Below, one piece after another: positions 32,851 through 38,228 of a stretch of DNA of 38,228 nt. Made by a program: the position numbers and the translations under genes. Position 1 is the first letter of the stretch, and each line of letters opens with the position of its first letter. The notes beneath the pieces were generated by a model. It worked only from the letters and a program-made list of their open reading frames with translations. It was not told the DNA's origin and ran no database searches. The DNA lies in contig CANHCT010000012.1 of NCBI GenBank assembly GCA_947459175.1, positions 1-38,228 of the forward strand. Reading direction: 5' to 3'. This DNA comes from Hymenobacteraceae bacterium (GTDB lineage: Bacteria; Bacteroidota; Bacteroidia; Cytophagales; Flexibacteraceae).

Positions 32851-32882
32851 TTTCTCCGAAACAAGGAAATAGACTATTTTTG
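32851..32882 (+). promoter_or_regulatory. Candidate promoter for dxr-rseP
   Basis: TTTC (32851-32854), 20 bases, then TATTTTTG (32875-32882), a full -7 match. It would give a leader of about 115 bases to the dxr start. A weaker box CAGTTTTG at 32989-32996 lies just before that start. Confidence 0.4.
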
Positions 32883-33002
32883 GCCACCTGCCGGAGCTTT
32901 GTTTTTTGTCTACCATATTCAGCACCAAAATAAATCCGGCTTACAAATGATTGACACGCAGTGCTAATTATTATTGATTGGCGCCGACCAGTTTTGTATA
33001 AA

Positions 33003-34187
33003 TTGAATTCTTCAAGACAAAAAAACATCGCCATTCTTGGCTCCACGGGTTCCATCGGGGTGCAGGCTTTGGATGTGATAGCCCGAAATCCGGATAGGTT
33101 CAGGGTAGAGATACTAACAGCTGGCAACCGGGGTATGGACCTGATTCAGCAGGCCCTCCGCTTTAAGCCCAATGCCGTGGTCATCGGCGACGAAAGCCAG
33201 TACAGTCTGGTCAAAGAAGCCCTTTGGCCGGAAGGCATCAAAGTATTTGCCGGAAAAAAGGCCCTTGCCCAAATCGTGGAATCTTCGGAAATCGATTTGG
33301 TATTGAATGCACTTGTGGGATATTCAGGCCTCGAACCGACACTTAATGCCATAAAGGCAGGCAAAACCATTGCCCTGGCCAACAAAGAAACTTTGGTGGT
33401 GGCGGGCGAATTGGTCAATGCCGAATTGGAAAAACACCGGGTGGCCATGATTCCCGTAGATTCGGAACACTCAGCCATTTTCCAGTGTCTGGTTGGCGAG
33501 ATGTCCAATCCAATCGAGTGCATATACCTCACCGCTTCCGGCGGACCCTTCCGGGGAAAGAAAAAATCAGACCTGGAGCATGTAAATGTTTCTCAGGCAC
33601 TGAAACACCCCAACTGGAGCATGGGCAACAAAATCACCATCGATTCGGCCACGCTGATGAACAAAGGCTTTGAGGTGATTGAAGCCAAATGGCTATTTGG
33701 TCTGGAGCCGGAACAAATCCGGGTAGTGGTTCATCCTCAGTCTATTATTCATTCCATTGTGCAGTTTACCGATGGCTCCATGAAAGCCCAAATGGGCCTC
33801 CCGGATATGAAACTCCCCATCCAATATGCCATGGTCTATCCGGACCGCATAGCCTCCGATTTTCCCCGGTTTGATTTTTTGAAATACCCCAGCCTGAGCT
33901 TCGAAAATCCTGATACAGAGGCTTTTCCATGCCTGGATTTGGCTTTCCGGGCACTGAGAGATGGGGGAAATGCAGCCTGCCGGCTCAATGCCGCCAACGA
34001 GATGGCTGTGCAAGCTTTTTTGCAGGAAAAAATCAGCTTTGCCCGGATTCCTGAACTTTTGGCCTACTGTTTGCAGAATGGAACCCATGTAGCCAATCCG
34101 GTATATGAAGACTATGTTGCCTCGGATGAGGAAACCCGAATTATGGCAGGTGAATGGATTGATAATCAAGTATTTAGCAACACTTAA
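33003..34187 (+). CDS. dxr: 1-deoxy-D-xylulose 5-phosphate reductoisomerase
   Basis: A 394-residue NADPH enzyme of the methylerythritol phosphate isoprenoid pathway. The NADPH loop ILGSTGSIG (11-19) lies at the very N-terminus. ANKETLVVAGE, the metal and substrate segment PVDSEHSAIFQC, SATLMNKGFEVIEAKWLF and NAANEMAV complete the family motifs. No ATG lies upstream of the nucleotide loop: choices are TTG 33003 (preferred, 10 residues before the loop) or GTG 32961 (14 residues more). rseP follows after 9 bases, a common arrangement in which isoprenoid and site-2 protease genes share an operon. Confidence 0.93.
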   Translation: MNSSRQKNIAILGSTGSIGVQALDVIARNPDRFRVEILTAGNRGMDLIQQALRFKPNAVVIGDESQYSLVKEALWPEGIKVFAGKKALAQIVESSEIDLVLNALVGYSGLEPTLNAIKAGKTIALANKETLVVAGELVNAELEKHRVAMIPVDSEHSAIFQCLVGEMSNPIECIYLTASGGPFRGKKKSDLEHVNVSQALKHPNWSMGNKITIDSATLMNKGFEVIEAKWLFGLEPEQIRVVVHPQSIIHSIVQFTDGSMKAQMGLPDMKLPIQYAMVYPDRIASDFPRFDFLKYPSLSFENPDTEAFPCLDLAFRALRDGGNAACRLNAANEMAVQAFLQEKISFARIPELLAYCLQNGTHVANPVYEDYVASDEETRIMAGEWIDNQVFSNT

Positions 34188-34196
34188 AACGAAATT

Positions 34197-35513
34197 ATGG
34201 ATATTTTAATTATGGCGGGGCAGCTCATTTTGTCCCTTACCATTTTGGTTGGCCTACATGAAATGGGCCATATGCTGCCTGCCAAATGGTTTGGTATGCG
34301 GGTGAGCAAATTTTTTATCGGCTTTCCCCCCACACTTTTTTCCCGCAAAAAGGGCGAAACCGAATACGGTATCGGGGCCATTCCTCTGGGTGGTTTTGTG
34401 AAAATTGAGGGCATGGTAGACGAATCGCTCGACACCGAAAACCTGAACAAAGACCCCGAACCCTGGGAATTCCGGGCCAAGCCCGCCTGGCAACGACTGA
34501 TTGTGATGCTCGGAGGAATCACGGTGAATTTCGTTTTGGGGATTCTCATTTTTATTGGCATCATCTGGATATCAGGTGAGCATTATCTCCCCCTCTCGGA
34601 AGTTAAATATGGTATTGTGGCCCATGAACTGGGAGAAGAAATGGGCCTTCGCGACGGAGATAAAATCGTGAAGGTAAACGGCAGAACCATTGACCGGTTC
34701 GAAGAAACCCTGTCGCCGGAGGTATTCCTGAATTCCAACTCTTTCTACACCATTTCCAGGGAAGGAAAACTTATGGATATCCGCATTCCTTCCGATTTGA
34801 TTGAAAAACTGAGCGATCGGAAGGCCAGAAAGCGCCTGTTTTCGCCTGCCGCTCCTTTTGAAGTGGGCATGGTGATGGGCGGAATGCCCGGCGAAAAAGC
34901 CGGTCTCAAAGCCGGAGACCGGATTATGGGGGTTGACAGTATCGGGATTTATTATTTCCAGCAATTGCAGGATGTCTTGAGTAAAATGAAAGGCCGGAAT
35001 GTGACCCTGCATGTGCAGAGAGCGGATCAGATCTTGCATTTTCCCTTGCAGATTTCAAGCGACGGACTGATTGGTTTTAAACCAAAACTTCTTTTGAATG
35101 AGGGGGTTACACACTATGGCTTTTTTCAGTCCATACCCAAAGGAACCGCAATGGCCATCGAAATTCTGGACATGAACCTATCCGGTTTTGGAAAAATATT
35201 CAAAGGTGAAGTATCGCCTTCCAATGCCGTTTCGGGCCCCATCGGCATTGCCCGGGACTTTTTCGGAGCCAATTTCGACTGGATTAATTTCTGGAAAAAT
35301 ACAGGCATGCTTTCCCTCATTCTGGCATTCATGAACCTGCTTCCCATTCCTGCCCTCGACGGCGGTCACTCGCTCATGCTCACCTACGAAATCCTCACCC
35401 GAAGAAAACCCTCTTTGGTTTTTATGGAGTGGGCACAAAAAATCGGGATGTTTTTGATCCTGGCCCTGATGGCTTTTGCCATTTTCAATGATCTGATAAA
35501 GAGCTTTTTTTAG
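34197..35513 (+). CDS. rseP: RIP zinc metalloprotease, RseP/site-2 protease
   Basis: A 438-residue inner-membrane intramembrane protease that cuts anti-sigma factors and signal-peptide remnants. The zinc site is H21-E-M-G-H25 in the first helix, and the third ligand region is NLLPIPALDGGH in the third core helix. Two PDZ-type domains lie between (EMGLRDGDKIVKVNGRTIDRF, then MPGEKAGLKAGDRIMGVDSIG). C-terminal hydrophobic helices end KIGMFLILALMAFAIFNDLIKSFF. Start ATG 34197, 9 bases after dxr. Confidence 0.95.
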   Translation: MDILIMAGQLILSLTILVGLHEMGHMLPAKWFGMRVSKFFIGFPPTLFSRKKGETEYGIGAIPLGGFVKIEGMVDESLDTENLNKDPEPWEFRAKPAWQRLIVMLGGITVNFVLGILIFIGIIWISGEHYLPLSEVKYGIVAHELGEEMGLRDGDKIVKVNGRTIDRFEETLSPEVFLNSNSFYTISREGKLMDIRIPSDLIEKLSDRKARKRLFSPAAPFEVGMVMGGMPGEKAGLKAGDRIMGVDSIGIYYFQQLQDVLSKMKGRNVTLHVQRADQILHFPLQISSDGLIGFKPKLLLNEGVTHYGFFQSIPKGTAMAIEILDMNLSGFGKIFKGEVSPSNAVSGPIGIARDFFGANFDWINFWKNTGMLSLILAFMNLLPIPALDGGHSLMLTYEILTRRKPSLVFMEWAQKIGMFLILALMAFAIFNDLIKSFF

Positions 35514-35516
35514 CGG

Positions 35517-35534
35517 ATTTCAAGCTGAAATTTT
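35517..35534 (+). terminator. Weak terminator after rseP
   Basis: ATTTCA-AGC-TGAAAT is followed by TTTC on the plus strand, within the 22-base gap to the convergent cca stop. The stem is AT-rich, so efficiency is uncertain. Confidence 0.35.
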
Positions 35535-35535
35535 C

Positions 35536-37035
35536 TTATTCAGCCTCACGGGCTGAAATGAAAGCCTCGGGGTCAAAACCCGGTGCAGGGCTCAGGTCAA
35601 TTTCTGCTGCCAGTTTCATAGCCATAAACAAGCATTCGGGCAGGGTGTTTTTGATGTGCCCTTCCAGTATGGCCTCCCGGATTTGTTCTTTGATGATGCC
35701 GATTTCTTTGCCGGGTTTCAGTGCAAATACCTCCATAATCATTTCCCCTGTAAGCAGGGGCTGAAAAAGCCGGAGTTTGTCTTTTTCGCCTACTTCGGCA
35801 ATCTTTTCATCCACCCGGTCAAATTTCTCCAGATACCTTTTGGCCTTATTCGGGTTTTTGGTGGTGACATCGGCCCGGCATAAAATCATCAGATCCTCCA
35901 GGTCGGGACCGGCTTCGTACATCAGCCGGCGTACTGCAGAATCGGTCACGGCTTCATTGGTCAGGGAGATGGGCCGCAGATGAAGCCGTACTATTTTTTG
36001 AACATACTTCATATGTTCATTGAGCGGAAGGCGCAATTTTTTGAATATGCCGGGCACCATGTGGGCCCCTTTTTCCTCATGGCCGTGAAAGGTCCAGCCT
36101 TCGCCCTGCACATAGCGCTTGGTGGCCGGTTTGGCTATGTCGTGCAATACGGCGGCCCATCTCAGCCACAGGTTTTTGCTCCGGGCTGCGGTGTTGTCCA
36201 GCACCTCCAGGGTATGGAAAAAATTGTCTTTGTGCGCCTTGCCGTCTTTGTTTTCCACACCGGCAAGGGCCACCATTTCAGGAAAAATCTCTTTTAGTAA
36301 ACCACTGTAGTACAGAAGCTTAAATCCATATGAGGGGCTGGGAACCTGAATGATTTTGTTCAGTTCATCCGAAATGCGTTCTCCCGAAATAATGCGGATG
36401 CGTTCCTTCATATTCTGAATGCCCCCGAAGGTATCTGCCTCAATATCGAAGCCCAGCTGGGCAGCAAAACGGATGGCCCGCATCATCCGGAGCGGATCGT
36501 CGGAAAAGGTGCGCTCAGGCTCCTGCGGTGTGCGGATGATTTTGTTTTTCAGGTCAGTCAGCCCGCCGAAGGGATCGAGCCATTTTCCAAAAGTCTTTTT
36601 ATTCAGGGAGATGGCCAGTGAATTGATGGTCAGGTCCCTGCGGTTCTGGTCTTCTTCCAGGGTCCCGGGCTCTACCTCCGGCTTCCGGGAATCGCTTCGG
36701 TAAGATTCTTTGCGGGCCGAAACAAATTCCAGCACCCAGTCTTTGTGCTTCACCTGGGCCGTACCGAAATTTTTAAAATGTCCCACCTCGCAATGCGGAC
36801 CAAAAGTTTCGGCCAGCTTTTCGGCCAGCGGAAGGCAATCACCCAGGGTTACAAAGTCGGCATCTTTGCTTTCCCGGTTCAATATCAAATCCCGGACGAA
36901 TCCGCCGATCAGGTAGGTTTCCAAACCCAGTTCGTCCGCCAGTTTTCCGACCAGCGTAAATATTTCATGCCCTTTCAGCCAGGGTAGATAATTGGCCGAA
37001 AGGATATCGGTTGTGGCATTTTCGCTTGTCGACAT
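35536..37035 (-). CDS. cca: CCA tRNA nucleotidyltransferase with HD domain
   Basis: A 499-residue class II nucleotidyltransferase that adds or repairs the tRNA 3' CCA. It has LIGGFVRDLILNR (42-54), the catalytic DAD pair (58-60), RRDLTINSLAISL and the RNA-binding segment FSDDPLRMMRAIRFAAQLGF. The C-terminal half carries an HD phosphohydrolase domain (HTLEVLDN..WAAVLHDIAKPATK..FHGHEEKGAHM). Such a protein is needed here because the tRNA-Arg gene lacks an encoded CCA. ATG 37035 trims 25 residues of a longer frame. A TACCTTTG box lies 7 bases upstream of the ATG. Confidence 0.93.
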   Translation of the reverse strand: MSTSENATTDILSANYLPWLKGHEIFTLVGKLADELGLETYLIGGFVRDLILNRESKDADFVTLGDCLPLAEKLAETFGPHCEVGHFKNFGTAQVKHKDWVLEFVSARKESYRSDSRKPEVEPGTLEEDQNRRDLTINSLAISLNKKTFGKWLDPFGGLTDLKNKIIRTPQEPERTFSDDPLRMMRAIRFAAQLGFDIEADTFGGIQNMKERIRIISGERISDELNKIIQVPSPSYGFKLLYYSGLLKEIFPEMVALAGVENKDGKAHKDNFFHTLEVLDNTAARSKNLWLRWAAVLHDIAKPATKRYVQGEGWTFHGHEEKGAHMVPGIFKKLRLPLNEHMKYVQKIVRLHLRPISLTNEAVTDSAVRRLMYEAGPDLEDLMILCRADVTTKNPNKAKRYLEKFDRVDEKIAEVGEKDKLRLFQPLLTGEMIMEVFALKPGKEIGIIKEQIREAILEGHIKNTLPECLFMAMKLAAEIDLSPAPGFDPEAFISAREAE

Positions 37036-37042
37036 GGGGCGG

Positions 37043-37050
37043 CAAAGGTA
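37043..37050 (-). promoter_or_regulatory. Candidate -7 box TACCTTTG for cca
   Basis: The minus strand reads TACCTTTG, a full match, ending 7 bases before ATG 37035. It has the same sequence and nearly the same spacing as the box before nbaC. There is no clear -33 element. Confidence 0.4.
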
Positions 37051-37146
37051 GGAAAGGGAACCGATTTGCACCCGAAACAAAATCGGATGATATAAGCTGC
37101 TGAAGATCATTTTTCCACCATATTTGGCGCTTATCTTTTCTCATGC

Positions 37147-37812
37147 ATGGCTGATGTGAAACTGGAGGCAAGCTGGAAGCTGCGGTTGCAGGCTGAGTTT
37201 TCGAAACCTTATTTCGAAAATCTGATTGCTTTTGTGAAAAATGAATATCAAACCCAAACCATTTATCCGCCCGGAAAGCTGATATTCAATGCTTTTGAAC
37301 ATTGTTCCTGGGATAAGCTCCGGGTGGTAATTCTGGGACAAGACCCCTACATCAATCCCGGACAGGCCATGGGCCTGAGTTTTTCGGTGCCCGACGGGCT
37401 GCCGAAGCCGCCTTCACTGCTCAATATTTTCAAAGAACTGAAAAAGGAAACAGGACAAGAAATTCCGGTTTCGGGCAACCTGACCTATTGGGCCGATCAG
37501 GGCGTATTGTTGCTCAATACTGTACTTACGGTTCAGGCCGGACTCTCCAATTCGCATCAGGGCAAAGGCTGGGAAACTTTTACTGACGAGGTTATTCAGT
37601 TGATTTCCAGAGAGAAAGAGCAGGTGGTCTTTATGCTTTGGGGCAGCCCGGCACGCAAAAAGGCCCAGCTGGTAGATGCCGGAAAACATTTGATTCTGGA
37701 GTCTGCGCACCCTTCGCCCATGAGTGTGGAAAGGGGTTTTTTCGGCAACGGCCATTTTGTAAAATGCAACGAATACCTGCAATCGAAAGGTTTAAATCCA
37801 ATCAATTGGTAA
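37147..37812 (+). CDS. ung: Uracil-DNA glycosylase, family 1
   Basis: A 221-residue base-excision repair enzyme that removes uracil from DNA. The water-activating motif is VILGQDPY (61-68, D66). NTVLTVQAGLSNSHQGKGWETFTD follows in the middle, and the DNA-intercalation loop is HPSPMS. MGLSFSVP and the Pro-rich loop PKPPSLLNIFKE are also present. The length is that of E. coli Ung. ATG 37147 follows a spurious out-of-frame ATG by 4 bases. It is divergent from cca, and the DUF4197 gene starts 9 bases after its stop. Confidence 0.97.
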   Translation: MADVKLEASWKLRLQAEFSKPYFENLIAFVKNEYQTQTIYPPGKLIFNAFEHCSWDKLRVVILGQDPYINPGQAMGLSFSVPDGLPKPPSLLNIFKELKKETGQEIPVSGNLTYWADQGVLLLNTVLTVQAGLSNSHQGKGWETFTDEVIQLISREKEQVVFMLWGSPARKKAQLVDAGKHLILESAHPSPMSVERGFFGNGHFVKCNEYLQSKGLNPINW

Positions 37813-37821
37813 ATTGCGCCC

Positions 37822-38228
37822 ATGATGAAAACACTTTTTTCTTTTGTCTTTGCTCTGGTCCTGCTGACGGTTCCAACCTCCTGCGAACACCTTGAAAAAC
37901 TCGGAATCAGCGAGCAAGAAATCATTTCCGGCCTCAGGGAAGCCCTTTCGGCGGGTGCCAATTCGGCGGCATCCCAGCTGAGTGTTACCGATGGTTATTT
38001 CGGAAACCAGGCATTGAAACTCCTGCTTCCCCCCGAAGCCAAACCCGTGCTGGACAACATCTCCCAAATTCAGGGAGGGCAATCGTTGCTGGACGATGTG
38101 GTGCTGAAGATGAACCGCGGTGCTGAAAAAGCTGCCCTGAAGGCCGCCCCCATTTTTGTCAATGCCATTACCTCCATGACCCTGACCGACGGGCGCAACA
38201 TCCTCATGGGTTCAGATACCTCCGCAAC
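37822..38228 (+). CDS. DUF4197 protein, partial (C-terminus beyond window)
   Basis: The first 135 residues are in view, starting MMKTLFSFVFALVLLTVPTS, an export signal ending at Cys21 and suggesting a lipoprotein. The following EQEIISGLREALSAGANSAASQL, LLPPEAKPVLDNI, MNRGAEKAALKAAPIFVNAI and MTLTDGRNILMG match DUF4197, an exported family of unknown function. It starts 9 bases after ung and probably shares its transcript. The reading frame is open to the window edge. Confidence 0.85.
   Translation, partial: MMKTLFSFVFALVLLTVPTSCEHLEKLGISEQEIISGLREALSAGANSAASQLSVTDGYFGNQALKLLLPPEAKPVLDNISQIQGGQSLLDDVVLKMNRGAEKAALKAAPIFVNAITSMTLTDGRNILMGSDTSA

Overview
The window is a chromosomal stretch from a member of the Bacteroidota, most likely an environmental lineage near Saprospiria, Cytophagia or Chitinophagia; the exact order cannot be fixed from sequence alone. 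The reasons are promoter-like TAnnTTTG boxes upstream of many genes, the near absence of Shine-Dalgarno sites, a secreted protein with a type IX-like C-terminal tail, DUF4175 and porin-family beta-barrel proteins, and the long Bacteroidota-type PurF. About 36 protein genes and one tRNA gene are supported; the outermost two protein genes are cut by the window edges. Starts were moved from the longest open frame to internal ATG (or GTG/TTG) codons wherever a signal peptide, family length or overlap with a neighbour required it.

Layout. 1-2270: a cut-off gene, a long imperfect inverted repeat, an unnamed 268-residue gene with a strong terminator, a divergent staphylococcal-nuclease-like gene, a cluster of TGTTTACCC repeats and a tRNA-Arg(CCG). 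2296-4226: a translationally coupled pair, 3-hydroxyanthranilate dioxygenase (nbaC) and a LutB-type iron-sulfur protein. 4227-7445: the most mobile part, with an IS200/RAYT-like Y1 transposase between two ~100-bp hairpin-rich direct repeats, then a complete hipBA toxin-antitoxin pair. 7446-10299: an outer-membrane-type protein, nadD and dihydropyrimidinase. 10490-14206: prfA overlapping a beta-helix lipoprotein gene, followed by an OmpA-family lipoprotein. 14440-16849: a ROK (polyphosphate-glucokinase-like) kinase, a tiny membrane protein and an MscS channel. 16956-19777: an unusual PurF and a TIGR00266/AIM24 protein. 19844-26366 (minus): a secreted PKD protein, then a tight four-gene run mrp - nifU - DUF4175 - RsbW-like ATPase. 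26467-29528: a secreted endonuclease/phosphatase-fold protein, a small membrane protein and a beta-barrel protein. 29654-32752: a GT2 - GT39-like - SGNH hydrolase cassette. 33003-38228: dxr-rseP, cca, ung and a DUF4197 gene that runs off the end.

Most of the window is housekeeping (translation: prfA, cca, tRNA; NAD and purine synthesis: nadD, purF; isoprenoids: dxr; Fe-S cluster handling: mrp, nifU; DNA repair: ung) interleaved with envelope genes. NAD-linked functions recur (nbaC in the kynurenine route, nadD), though they are not in one operon. No CRISPR array, prophage or large cluster of unknown genes is visible. The observations most worth a second look are the transposase with its paired repeats beside hipBA, the mrp-nifU-DUF4175-ATPase unit, the envelope lipoprotein pair locked behind prfA, the glycan cassette, and very short leaders between promoter boxes and start codons.
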